Position numbers and translations under genes: made by a program. The notes beneath the pieces are model-generated. The model ran no database searches, was not told where the DNA came from, and worked only from the letters and a program-made list of their open reading frames with translations. Positions 55,605 through 64,000 of a stretch of DNA of 64,000 nucleotides are shown here, piece by piece. Origin of the DNA: Shewanella corallii. GTDB lineage: Bacteria > Pseudomonadota > Gammaproteobacteria > Enterobacterales > Shewanellaceae. How positions within the stretch are numbered: position 1 is the first letter of the stretch; the number at the start of each line of letters is the position of its first letter. The stretch spans positions 296,786 to 360,785 of the forward strand of contig NZ_JAKIKT010000004.1 of the NCBI RefSeq assembly GCF_023349125.1, written 5' to 3'.

Positions 55605-57308
55605 ATGCCAACAACAGGATTGCACTTGGGGCTTTCAACACTGTTTGTCCGCAAAGGCATGCTCAGCGAAGAGCAGCTTGGTGCAGCTGTATCAAAAGCA
55701 CGCCAGCGTCGTCAGGCCTTGGTGTCAGTAATTGTTCAGGAAAACCTCATCTCTGCGCGTGCTGTGGCAGAACTCTGTTATCAGGAGTATGGTACTCCTC
55801 TGCTCGATCTGGACGAGTTCGACGTCAAAGCTATTCCGGAAGAGTTCCTCAATAAAAAACTGATTGAAAAACACCGCTGTTTGCCGCTGTTCAAACGTGG
55901 CAACCGACTTTATATCGGTACATCTGATCCCACCAATATCTCAGCTCTTGAAGACTTTCAGTTCAGCGCAGGTCTGCATGCTGAAGCCATATTGGTAGAA
56001 GAAGATAAGCTGGCCAAAGCCCTCGAAGCTGTGCTCGAAGACGATCTCAGCGCACTCGATATGTCTGGCCTGGATGAGTCGGCACTGGCTGATATGGAGG
56101 TGCAGGACAGCGAGCGAAAAGACGATGATAAAGAAGAGGGTGACGAAGCCCCAATTGTTCTTTACATCAACAAGATTCTAACTGATGCCATTCGGAAAGG
56201 TGCATCAGACTTACACTTTGAGCCCTACGAAAAGCGATACCGTGTACGTTTTCGTATTGATGGCATTCTGCACGAGGTTTCTGAGCCTCCGGTTAACCTG
56301 GCTGGGCGTTTGGCAGCGCGTCTGAAGGTCATGTCCAAGTTGGATATTGCCGAGCGCAGGGTCCCCCAGGATGGCCGTATCAAAATGAAGCTATCCCGAA
56401 CTAAAAGCATAGATTTTCGTGTCAGTACCCTGCCCACCATCTGGGGCGAAAAAATCGTAATGCGTATTCTCGACTCCTCCTCGGCGCAATTGGGGATTGA
56501 AAAGCTAGGGTATGAGCCGGAACAAAAAGAGGCTTATCTGGAAATGCTGGCCAAGCCTCAAGGCATGATACTGGTAACCGGCCCAACCGGTTCGGGTAAG
56601 ACAGTATCCCTCTATACCGGGTTGAATATCCTTAATACCGAAGAGCGCAATATCAGCACCGCAGAAGACCCGGTTGAAATTAACCTTGAAGGGATCAATC
56701 AGGTCCATATCAATATAAAGGCGGGTCTGACTTTTGCTTCAGCCCTGAGATCATTCCTGCGTCAGGATCCTGATGTTGTCATGGTGGGTGAGATCCGGGA
56801 TCTCGAAACCGCAGAAATCGCTATTAAAGCTGCTCAAACCGGTCACTTGGTGCTCTCTACCCTTCACACTAACTCAGCAGCCGAAACCCTGACCCGTCTT
56901 GTCAATATGGGCGTTCCTGGATACAACATCGCCAGCTCGGTCAATTTGATTATCGCTCAGCGTCTGGCGCGACGCCTTTGTGCCGACTGTAAAGAGCCGG
57001 AAGAAGTGCCTGAGCACGAGCTGAGAAACCTTGGTTTTACCGATGCGCAAATCGCTGAAGGTTTCACAGTGTACAAGCCGGTTGGCTGCGACAATTGTGC
57101 AGGTGGCTATAAAGGCAGGGTGGGTATTTACGAAGTGATGAAAATGAGTGATGAGATTGCCCGTATCATTATGGAAGGCGGCAACTCCCTACAGATGGCT
57201 GATATGGCTAAATCACAGGGAATGAAAGATCTGCGCCAGTCAGGGTTGCTTAAAGTGATCCAGGGTATCACCAGCATTACAGAAGTTAACCGGGTCACCA
57301 GCATCTAA
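55605..57308 (+). CDS. pilB: Type IV pilus extension ATPase
   Basis: 567 residues after GAAGGAATTTGA. It powers pilin polymerisation at the inner membrane. N-terminal MshEN-like domain (about 1-150), then GspE-type ATPase: Walker [13 protein letters not shown], Asp box [10 protein letters not shown], Walker [12 protein letters not shown], and a tetracysteine zinc motif (CADCKEPEE and CDNCAGG). It is followed by pilC and pilD in the classic order. Confidence 0.95.
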   Translation: MPTTGLHLGLSTLFVRKGMLSEEQLGAAVSKARQRRQALVSVIVQENLISARAVAELCYQEYGTPLLDLDEFDVKAIPEEFLNKKLIEKHRCLPLFKRGNRLYIGTSDPTNISALEDFQFSAGLHAEAILVEEDKLAKALEAVLEDDLSALDMSGLDESALADMEVQDSERKDDDKEEGDEAPIVLYINKILTDAIRKGASDLHFEPYEKRYRVRFRIDGILHEVSEPPVNLAGRLAARLKVMSKLDIAERRVPQDGRIKMKLSRTKSIDFRVSTLPTIWGEKIVMRILDSSSAQLGIEKLGYEPEQKEAYLEMLAKPQGMILVTGPTGSGKTVSLYTGLNILNTEERNISTAEDPVEINLEGINQVHINIKAGLTFASALRSFLRQDPDVVMVGEIRDLETAEIAIKAAQTGHLVLSTLHTNSAAETLTRLVNMGVPGYNIASSVNLIIAQRLARRLCADCKEPEEVPEHELRNLGFTDAQIAEGFTVYKPVGCDNCAGGYKGRVGIYEVMKMSDEIARIIMEGGNSLQMADMAKSQGMKDLRQSGLLKVIQGITSITEVNRVTSI

Positions 57309-57344
57309 TCAGGTTGACGCATTCGAGAAACAGGGAAAGTCATT

Positions 57345-58601
57345 ATGGCAACTGCGGTAAAGTCAAAAAGCCGGAGAAAGAACCAGAATAATCAGCCAAC
57401 TGTTCACACCTATGAGTGGAAGGGCTATAACAAAGATGGCGGAAAAACCTCAGGTGAGTTCCGTGGAGCCTCCATTGTTGAAGTCCGCAGCCAACTAAAG
57501 TTGCAGGGAATCATCCCGAAAACCGTTCGTAAAAAGAGCCCCCCACTATTTAAATCAGAAAAGAAAATCAGTGCCATGGATATCGCCATGGTCACCCGTC
57601 AAATCGCCACCATGTTGGCAGCAGGTGTTCCGCTCGTGACGACTATTGAGCTGTTGGGCAAGGGGCATGAGAAAGTCAAAATGAGGGAACTGTTGGGGAC
57701 TATAGTTTCTGAAGTTCAATCAGGGGTCCCGTTGTCTGATGCATTAAGGCCTCACAGACAGTATTTTGATGATCTCTACGTCGATCTGGTAGCTGCAGGT
57801 GAGCACTCTGGTGCTCTGGATCAGGTATTCGACAGAATCGCCACATATAAGGAGAAGGCTGAGGCACTCAAGTCCAAAATTAAAAAAGCCATGTTCTACC
57901 CGGCAGCAGTTGTAGTTGTCGCTGTTGGCGTAACGGCATTGCTGCTACTGATGGTAGTGCCTCAATTTGAGGAGATTTTCAAAGGTTTTGGCGCTGAGCT
58001 CCCTGCATTTACCCAATTGATTATTGGCATATCGAAGTGGTTACAAGCATGGTGGTACATAATATTTGGTGGAATGGCAATTGGAGGCTTTCTATTTGTT
58101 CGCGCACACCGAAATTCGCAAATGGTCAGGGATAGAGTCGATGAGATAGTGCTGAAAATCCCTGCTATCGGAGATATTCTCCATAAGGGCGCCATGGCAC
58201 GCTTTGCTCGTACTCTTGCAACAACCTTTGCAGCTGGTGTACCTCTGATAGAAGGCCTTGAAAGCGCCGCCGGCGCGTCAGGCAATGCGGTATACCGCAA
58301 AGCCCTGTTAAAGATAAGGCAGGATGTGATGGCGGGTATGCAGATGAACGTTGCGATGCGATCTGCCAGGTTATTCCCTGACATGCTTATTCAAATGGTG
58401 ATGATTGGTGAAGAATCTGGCTCACTGGATAACATGCTCAACAAAGTCGCCAATATTTATGAGATGCAGGTAGACGACGCAGTTGACGGCCTCTCCAGTC
58501 TGATTGAACCCATTATGATGGTCGTCATCGGTACTTTGGTGGGCGGTCTTATTGTCGGCATGTATTTGCCAATCTTCCAGATGGGTAATGTGGTAGGCTA
58601 A
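57345..58601 (+). CDS. pilC: Type IV pilus inner-membrane platform protein
   Basis: 418 residues with two GspF/T2SF domains (about 85-205 and 285-410) and three main membrane segments. Signatures: MVTRQIATMLAAGVPLVTTIELL, FARTLATTFAAGVPLIEGLESAAG and a C-terminal helix IMMVVIGTLVGGLIVGMYLPIFQM. It anchors PilB and the pilus base. Lies 36 bases after pilB. Confidence 0.95.
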   Translation: MATAVKSKSRRKNQNNQPTVHTYEWKGYNKDGGKTSGEFRGASIVEVRSQLKLQGIIPKTVRKKSPPLFKSEKKISAMDIAMVTRQIATMLAAGVPLVTTIELLGKGHEKVKMRELLGTIVSEVQSGVPLSDALRPHRQYFDDLYVDLVAAGEHSGALDQVFDRIATYKEKAEALKSKIKKAMFYPAAVVVVAVGVTALLLLMVVPQFEEIFKGFGAELPAFTQLIIGISKWLQAWWYIIFGGMAIGGFLFVRAHRNSQMVRDRVDEIVLKIPAIGDILHKGAMARFARTLATTFAAGVPLIEGLESAAGASGNAVYRKALLKIRQDVMAGMQMNVAMRSARLFPDMLIQMVMIGEESGSLDNMLNKVANIYEMQVDDAVDGLSSLIEPIMMVVIGTLVGGLIVGMYLPIFQMGNVVG

Positions 58602-58649
58602 CAGGCTGCTTAGATACAGCACTGTCATCATAAAAATAACGGTTCTCCA

Positions 58650-59573
58650 ATGTCAGAATTTCTTCAATTAATGAGCCAGTATCCCTGGCTCTTTATTACT
58701 TTGAGTTTTATTTTTGCCGCCACTATAGGTAGCTTTCTCAACGTTGTCATCCACAGAATGCCAGTGATGATGAAACGGGAGTGGCAACAGGAGTGCAATG
58801 CCTACCTGGAGGAGTACCACGCTTCCACACTGGATAAATCGTTGCTAAAAAAATTGGCTGCTCCCATCGACAACTACCCCGAGCGCTACAACTTGCTGGT
58901 TCCGGGCTCGGCTTGCCCCAAGTGTGGCGGTAAAATTAAACCCTGGCAGAATATTCCCATGCTGGGCTGGATAATGCTTAAAGGCCAATGCGCTAAATGC
59001 AAAGCTGCAATTTCAGCGCGCTACCCTGTTGTCGAAGCTTTCACGGGTTTGCTTGTTGCCATCCTCGCCTGGCATTTTGGCCCCAACATCCAATTTGCCC
59101 TAGCCACTCTGCTGACCTTTATCCTGATCGCGCTGACTTTTATCGATCTGGATGAAATGCTGCTACCGGACCAACTAACGCTGCCACTGGTCTGGTTGGG
59201 CTTATTGGTAAACCTGTCGGGAACCTTTACTGACCTGCAAAGCGCCATCATAGGTGCTGTGACGGGTTACTTGTCACTCTGGTCTGTATTCTGGCTGTTC
59301 AAGCTACTGACAGGTAAAGAAGGTATGGGCTATGGCGACTTCAAGCTAATGGCTGTCGCAGGAGCTTGGTTAGGGTGGCAATATCTACCTTTAGTTATCC
59401 TCCTGTCATCTATACTTGGAGCTGTTGTAGGTATTGTTTTGTTGATTAAGAAACAGCAATCCGGGTCTTTACAGATTCCATTTGGCCCCTATATTGCTGC
59501 GGCATTATACGTGGCTCTATTGTCAGGCGATAATATTATTGCTGCTTATTGGGGGTATGTGTATGGGAGATAG
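58650..59573 (+). CDS. pilD: Prepilin peptidase/N-methyltransferase
   Basis: 307 residues. It cleaves prepilins and methylates the new N-terminal Phe. The cytoplasmic loop has two zinc CXXC pairs (CPKCGGKIKPW and CAKCKAAIS); catalytic Asp residues are in DLDEMLLPDQ and GYGDFKLM. Eight membrane segments. Its end overlaps the next gene's start by 11 bases; pilD is normally followed by coaE, but here another gene intervenes. Confidence 0.95.
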   Translation: MSEFLQLMSQYPWLFITLSFIFAATIGSFLNVVIHRMPVMMKREWQQECNAYLEEYHASTLDKSLLKKLAAPIDNYPERYNLLVPGSACPKCGGKIKPWQNIPMLGWIMLKGQCAKCKAAISARYPVVEAFTGLLVAILAWHFGPNIQFALATLLTFILIALTFIDLDEMLLPDQLTLPLVWLGLLVNLSGTFTDLQSAIIGAVTGYLSLWSVFWLFKLLTGKEGMGYGDFKLMAVAGAWLGWQYLPLVILLSSILGAVVGIVLLIKKQQSGSLQIPFGPYIAAALYVALLSGDNIIAAYWGYVYGR

Positions 59574-61503
59574 ACTTTGGCTTTATATAGCCGTTTGTCT
59601 CTCTCTAACTCCATTTTTGCTGCTGGAGTTACTGGACCTTCCCGCAGGCCCCGTCGCCTTAGTCGATACTTCGATTACGGTATCCTCCCTTCTGCTGGTT
59701 TCTTCAGTATCTCTGCTTATATCGAAACGGGTGTTTGTTTTAGTCTCAACAATTGCCATAGCTATTGTTTTTGTTAGTTTCAAGTCAGCAAAGGAATATT
59801 ACAATTTTTATGGGGTATACCCAGTTTATGAACTGGTATACATGTTGGATGAGTTTATGATTGCCTATCAACACTTTATCGAGCCTAAAGTGTTACTGGG
59901 CATCACTCTGTTATTGCTCATGCTCACCGTACTGATTTTTCGTTCTCGCAGCTTACAAGCATCTATCGCTGTTAAAACTACGTTACCTATCGTCCTGGTT
60001 TCTTTATTTAGCCTTTTAGGTTCTTACATTACTTACGACAACATCCGATTCGGAGTATCTGATGTTTCAAGCCATATCGCCTTTAGTCCACAAAATGAAT
60101 CTCCATTAAACACCCTTATCCGCAGTGCACCTTTGTTCTCAGATACCGAAGAGAACCAACGACTAGTCAATGAGGAAGTCATTCTTTCCACTGCGGCAAA
60201 GCAAATAGAAACACGAGAAATTAGAACTTTGCCCGAATGGCTCCAACCCAAAAATTATCAACAACTCCTGGGACTCTATGAAGGCTATACAACTAATATC
60301 AATCCGGCTTACCCACTATACTCTCGCCCCTCTTCAACTGATGACTCAAACACAGCCTTACAACATAAGCCTAATGTAATTTTAATCGTCTTGGAAAGCG
60401 TTCGTACCCTTGAAATTAGCCAGAAGCCTGCAATCTCAGTTACACAGAACCTCGATCAGATTGCCAGCCAAAGTGTTTCTGTAGATGACTTCTACGCGAC
60501 AAACGTAACAACAGTCAAATCGGAAGTGGCCATGTTATGTGGCGTACCGGAAATGACAGCTCAAATGCCTTACTCCGTTAAAAGCGGGAGCTTTCAGGGT
60601 GATTGTTTACCCAAGATCTTAGCTAACAATGGTTATCAAACACTTTGGTTCCATGGTAATACAGATACCTTCTTCAATAGATCAAAATTCCATCCTAGTC
60701 TAGGCTTTCAAACCATGTTTTCGAAAGAGGATTTTCTCGAAGAAGGATATAACGAAAATGAAGATATAGGCTGGGGAGTCAATGACTTTAAGCTATTTGA
60801 CCGAGCATTAGCTCAGCTAGAGTCTATCAATGAACCGTTTTTTGCAGAGCTGCTCACAGTAACGAATCATCATCCTTTTAACTGGAATTACGGCTTATCC
60901 TTTCCAGAGGGACTACCTGAATCAGATGACATTTACGGAAACTATCTGAGAGGGATCTACTATACAGATCAGGCTTTAGGACACTTTTTCCGTAAATTTC
61001 AGAAAAGCAAACTACATAACAATACAATTTTAATCATTACAGGAGACCATGGAGTTCCATACTACCCAGAGCGCATTGCTTCTATCAGTCAACGAGAACA
61101 CCACTACCGTTTTCAGGTGCCACTCTTAATCTATGGTAAAAATGTTCCCTCTTTTAAAATAACGTCTCAATCAAGCCATTTGGATATAGCTCCAACAATT
61201 ATGTCCATGGTTGGCGTGAGCCATCCAAATCAATTCATGGGTCGACCACTTTTGCCCTTATCAACAGAGCGGTCCTTAACTCCCATTTTTACAGTCTCTC
61301 ATCATGGGTATGACTTTGTTTACGGCGATCAGGGTTGTTTTACAAAAGCAGAAATCTGTAGGGAACAATATGGCCAGTGCTTCCAATCTGATGACATGTA
61401 TTGCAGTTTCAAAGATAATATGAAGCACTTAGCTGAAGAGCAAAAGGCTTTGTTTGAATATCTCAGCCTGGCCCAGCGAGTCGGATACCCATCTCCTGAA
61501 TGA
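59563..61503 (+). CDS. LTA synthase-like sulfatase-fold membrane protein
   Basis: 646 residues from MGDRLWLYIAVC, after GGGGGTATGTGT; 59557 is an alternative start. N-terminal four or five membrane helices (1-190), then an extracytoplasmic alkaline-phosphatase-superfamily domain: metal Glu in VLESVRT, nucleophile Thr in NVTTVKSEVAML, HNNTILIITGDHG (Asp/His metal ligands). Most resembles the LTA synthase/phosphoglycerol transferase family, which transfers glycerol-phosphate or phosphoethanolamine-like groups to envelope glycans; substrate unknown. It is AT-rich compared with pilD and coaE and breaks their usual adjacency, suggesting acquisition. Confidence 0.87.
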   Translation: MGDRLWLYIAVCLSLTPFLLLELLDLPAGPVALVDTSITVSSLLLVSSVSLLISKRVFVLVSTIAIAIVFVSFKSAKEYYNFYGVYPVYELVYMLDEFMIAYQHFIEPKVLLGITLLLLMLTVLIFRSRSLQASIAVKTTLPIVLVSLFSLLGSYITYDNIRFGVSDVSSHIAFSPQNESPLNTLIRSAPLFSDTEENQRLVNEEVILSTAAKQIETREIRTLPEWLQPKNYQQLLGLYEGYTTNINPAYPLYSRPSSTDDSNTALQHKPNVILIVLESVRTLEISQKPAISVTQNLDQIASQSVSVDDFYATNVTTVKSEVAMLCGVPEMTAQMPYSVKSGSFQGDCLPKILANNGYQTLWFHGNTDTFFNRSKFHPSLGFQTMFSKEDFLEEGYNENEDIGWGVNDFKLFDRALAQLESINEPFFAELLTVTNHHPFNWNYGLSFPEGLPESDDIYGNYLRGIYYTDQALGHFFRKFQKSKLHNNTILIITGDHGVPYYPERIASISQREHHYRFQVPLLIYGKNVPSFKITSQSSHLDIAPTIMSMVGVSHPNQFMGRPLLPLSTERSLTPIFTVSHHGYDFVYGDQGCFTKAEICREQYGQCFQSDDMYCSFKDNMKHLAEEQKALFEYLSLAQRVGYPSPE

Positions 61504-61527
61504 AATGTACCAGTTGGATAACGAGCA

Positions 61528-62139
61528 ATGCACATAGTTGGGCTAACGGGGGGAATAGGCAGTGGCAAGACTACGGTTGCCAATTTGTTTGCAAAGCAAG
61601 GTATTGTCTTAGTAGATGCCGATATCATAGCCAGAGAGGTCGTAGAACCTGACTCAGAAGGACTTTCGGCCATTATTGCCCGTCATGGACACGACATATT
61701 GTTACAGGATTCCAGCCTGGACCGCAGGAAATTAAGGGAGCTTGTCTTTAATCATCCCTCTGAAAGAGAGTGGTTGAACGCCCTGCTACATCCTCTTATC
61801 CGGCAGGAAATGCTTAAACAGCTCAAACAGGCGACCTCCCCCTACGTGATTCTTGTTGTCCCCTTGCTATTTGAAAATGGGTTAGATAGTTTAGTTAACC
61901 AGACCGTTTTGGTGGATATTCCATCAGCACTGCAAATAACAAGGACATCACAACGGGATGATGTTGGCGAAGCTCAGGTACAGAGCATCATCAACAGTCA
62001 AATGAGCAGGGAAGACAAACTCGCAAGAGCCGACTACGTGATCGATAATCAGGGAGACTTGGTGCAATTAGAGCATCAGGTCATGCAGTTGCATAAACAA
62101 TTCTTAGAACAAGCAAAACTGAGCCCCGATAATGACTGA
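61528..62139 (+). CDS. coaE: Dephospho-CoA kinase
   Basis: 203 residues. It phosphorylates dephospho-CoA, the last CoA step. P-loop GGIGSGKTTVANLFA (8-22), VDADIIAREVVEPD, and the lid HPLIRQEML with VVPLLFENGL. It overlaps zapD by 8 bases and is 24 bases after the sulfatase-fold gene. Confidence 0.95.
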   Translation: MHIVGLTGGIGSGKTTVANLFAKQGIVLVDADIIAREVVEPDSEGLSAIIARHGHDILLQDSSLDRRKLRELVFNHPSEREWLNALLHPLIRQEMLKQLKQATSPYVILVVPLLFENGLDSLVNQTVLVDIPSALQITRTSQRDDVGEAQVQSIINSQMSREDKLARADYVIDNQGDLVQLEHQVMQLHKQFLEQAKLSPDND

Positions 62140-62866
62140 CTTAACATACGAACAGCCGCTTAATGAGAAAATACGTAGCTATTTGCGGCTGGAGTATTTA
62201 AGTGAGCAACTCACTCAAAACCTTACCCACGACTATCAGCACCAATGCTTTTATCCCCTTTTTTCTCTCTGCGAACTGAATGAGAGATGTGACTACCGCA
62301 GTGATGTCATTAAGGATATCGATAAACAGTTGCACCTGCTGAGTGCGTGGCGTTCGTCACCTCAGGCTAACGCCCAACAAATCGATGAACTGATTGCGTC
62401 CATGATGGGTATGAGAGAGTCGCTACAGACACCCGGCAGGCTCGGTAGTGAACTAAAACAGGACAGATTTTTGCAGGCGTTGAGGCAGAGGTTCAACATG
62501 CCTGGCGCCTGCTGTAATTTTGACTTACCTCAGCTTCACTTCTGGCTCGGTCAGCCTTTTGAGCAAAGATGTCATGACTATGAGCAATGGATAGCGTCAT
62601 TTAAACCTTTGCTCCATACAGTCAGCCAACTGCTTAAGCTCACCAGAGACACTGCTGAGTTTAGTTCTGTAACAGCTAACGCCGGCTTTTACCAAGGGGT
62701 CAGCGATGTTCCTCTTAGCCTTATCAGGGTGAAAGTGGATACAGCTCAGGGTTGCTATCCTACAATAAGCGGCCACCGAAACCGCTACGCTATTCACTTC
62801 GTCGACTTTGAAACCCAAAAGCATACAGATAAGAGTATCGATTTCCAGCTGTCTGCTTGCCGCTGA
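62132..62866 (+). CDS. zapD: Cell division protein ZapD
   Basis: 244 residues, starting inside the coaE end. ZapD bundles FtsZ filaments and supports the Z-ring. Signatures: YEQPLNEKIRSYLRLEYL at the N-terminus, TPGRLGSELKQDRFLQALRQRFNMPGACCNFDLPQLHFWL in the middle and FETQKHTDKSIDFQLSAC at the end. Classic neighbour of coaE and yacG. Confidence 0.95.
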   Translation: MTDLTYEQPLNEKIRSYLRLEYLSEQLTQNLTHDYQHQCFYPLFSLCELNERCDYRSDVIKDIDKQLHLLSAWRSSPQANAQQIDELIASMMGMRESLQTPGRLGSELKQDRFLQALRQRFNMPGACCNFDLPQLHFWLGQPFEQRCHDYEQWIASFKPLLHTVSQLLKLTRDTAEFSSVTANAGFYQGVSDVPLSLIRVKVDTAQGCYPTISGHRNRYAIHFVDFETQKHTDKSIDFQLSACR

Positions 62867-62920
62867 TACCAAGCCTTAAATCAGTTACAATCGTTCCGAG
62901 TTAAGCAATCCGGAGAAACC

Positions 62921-63139
62921 ATGCCATTAACGGTTAAATGTCCAACCTGCCAGAGTGAGGTAGAGTGGAAAAGTGACAATAAATTCCGCCCTTTTTGCAG
63001 TGAGCGCTGCAAGTTGATTGATTTAGGCGAATGGGCTAGTGAGAGCTATGCCATTCCCGTTAAAGGCGAATTTGATCTCGATGAACTGGATAGCATTGGC
63101 TACGACGATCCGGATTTCTTCAAGGAAGATGACAAGTGA
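62921..63139 (+). CDS. yacG: DNA gyrase inhibitor YacG
   Basis: 72 residues with the zinc finger CPTCQ...[22 protein letters not shown] that binds GyrB; acidic C-terminal tail. The stop overlaps the mutT GTG start (GTGA), consistent with the coaE-zapD-yacG-mutT order. Confidence 0.95.
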   Translation: MPLTVKCPTCQSEVEWKSDNKFRPFCSERCKLIDLGEWASESYAIPVKGEFDLDELDSIGYDDPDFFKEDDK

Positions 63140-63528
63140 CCAAACGAGTACATGTTGCTGTTGGTGTTATCATTGATGACCTACAGAGGGTTTTATTGGC
63201 TAAGCGTCCAGACCATTTACACCAAGGCGGTAAATGGGAGTTTCCCGGCGGTAAAGTGGAGCCAGGAGAAACGGTTACACAAGCACTATACCGTGAATTA
63301 AAAGAAGAAGTGGCCCTGAATGTAGAGTCCACCTCCCCTTTTATGGAGCTCAGCTTCGATTATCCCGACAAACAAGTCCTGCTGGATATCCACACTGTTA
63401 CCTCTTTCACGGGCGAAGCCAGAGGCCTGGAAGGCCAACTGGTTAAGTGGGTCGAAAAGGACAAACTCAGGCAATTCGAGTTCCCCGAAGCCAACAAGGT
63501 TATTCTCGATAAACTACTCAGCGAATAA
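63136..63528 (+). CDS. mutT: 8-oxo-dGTP diphosphatase
   Basis: 130 residues from GTG 63136. It removes 8-oxo-dGTP from the nucleotide pool. The Nudix box reads [22 protein letters not shown]. MutT hallmark start [20 protein letters not shown]. Overlaps yacG by 4 bases and ends before a strong terminator. Confidence 0.95.
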   Translation: MTKRVHVAVGVIIDDLQRVLLAKRPDHLHQGGKWEFPGGKVEPGETVTQALYRELKEEVALNVESTSPFMELSFDYPDKQVLLDIHTVTSFTGEARGLEGQLVKWVEKDKLRQFEFPEANKVILDKLLSE

Positions 63529-63542
63529 CAGTATCAGCTTTG

Positions 63543-63567
63543 AAAGCCCGCATAACGCGGGCTTTTT
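63543..63567 (+). terminator. Terminator of mutT operon
   Basis: AAAGCCCGC-ATAAC-GCGGGCTTT with T5 ending. Confidence 0.8.
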
Positions 63568-63909
63568 CATGCTCTCAGCTCATTCCAACCATGTGCCGTT
63601 AGTACATCATAGAGCTGCAAGGTCCAAGGATAGAGCGAATGTAGAAAATACATGATGCCATCACTGTGGCGTAAGCATAGAGATTGCTTGGAACATCTCT
63701 CAACTTCGCATCGGGGGTAGGTGCTTGGCAATGGCCAGCTATCTATGCCTTTCTCTCACATGGGGGTTAAGTAAGTCCGCTTTGGAAGCGAAGCTTTCAG
63801 GACTTGATTAACGCGGAGCGAAGTATGAGCGTAGCCGGGAGCCCGCTCAGCGCGGGCTGACATCGGGGGTCGGTCTTTTCAGCTTTCTTATACCATTCCG
63901 CATTAAAGT
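63568..63909. other. Gene-free stretch with repeat-like elements
   Basis: 340 bases without a gene. It holds two direct copies of CATCGGGGGT (63709-63718 and 63861-63870, each followed by A/CGG) and a stem AGCCCGC-TCAGC-GCGGGCT (63840-63858). The look is that of a dispersed non-coding repeat. Confidence 0.4.
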
Positions 63910-64000
63910 TCAGTCACCTTTGCCCAGTCTCTGGCGCACATCTTTATCACTCGGTTTGTACTGCTGATGAAGTTGTTCCAAGCCTGACTGCAAGCATCCA
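63910..64000 (-). CDS. C-terminus of an unidentified leftward gene, cut by window edge
   Basis: The last 30 codons of a leftward frame end at TGA 63910-63912, reading LEQLHQQYKPSDKDVRQRLGKGD before the stop. The polar helical composition looks like real protein, and the position convergent to mutT fits a gene end. No family recognised. Confidence 0.5.
   Translation of the reverse strand, partial: GCLQSGLEQLHQQYKPSDKDVRQRLGKGD

Overview
The window reads as chromosomal DNA of a marine or saline gammaproteobacterium of the Alteromonadales (Alteromonas/Bowmanella/Lacimicrobium-like). This is inferred from gene content and order (pdhR-aceE-aceF-lpdA, ampD-ampE, nadC, a pilin-pilB-pilC-pilD cluster running into coaE-zapD-yacG-mutT, rsd beside hemE, purH-purD) and from protein resemblance; species cannot be fixed from sequence alone. 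Nearly all of the window is dense, intact housekeeping sequence. I see no rRNA, tRNA, CRISPR array, prophage or complete insertion sequence.

Layout. 1-3 kb: leftward nfeD-SPFH-SPFH membrane operon and udp. 3-9.4 kb: small genes (YdcH-like, periplasmic protein, MscS channel, ElaA acetyltransferase, NnrU), an S9 peptidase lipoprotein and a multiheme cytochrome c with one CX3CH site. 9.4-13.5 kb: a MocR-type regulator divergent from an AhpD-like protein, and a zntR-permease metal efflux operon with a recognisable ZntR-type promoter. 13.5-17 kb: purH-purD. 17-26 kb: M60/ImpA metalloprotease lipoprotein, grcA, an SDR, two tandem spondin-domain exported proteins and an OmpR-type two-component system. 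26-36.9 kb: hemE, a candidate small RNA, rsd, acnB, hxpB, an M13 peptidase and a patatin/beta-barrel protein. 36.9-41.4 kb: a 1480-residue sensor with propeller, PAS, GGDEF and EAL domains. 41.6-49 kb: lpdA, aceF, aceE, pdhR with a perfect PdhR box. 49.4-52 kb: ampE-ampD divergent from nadC. 52-59.6 kb: two type IV pilins in gene-poor AT-rich flanks, then pilB-pilC-pilD. 59.6-63.5 kb: an LTA-synthase-like phosphatase/transferase wedged between pilD and coaE, then zapD, yacG, mutT. The last 90 bases hold the end of a leftward gene.

Together the genes cover central carbon flux (PDH complex, AcnB, GrcA), purine, NAD and haem synthesis, cell-wall recycling, metal efflux and type IV pili. The most interesting items are a promoter-to-terminator unit encoding a likely ~89-nt RNA near hemE, the CX3CH haem site, a Cys-Cys-repeat loop in the efflux permease, a putative operator at the MocR divergent promoter, duplicated upstream DNA at the two pilin genes, the inserted sulfatase-fold gene in the pil-coaE cluster, and a large nested hairpin between aceF and lpdA.
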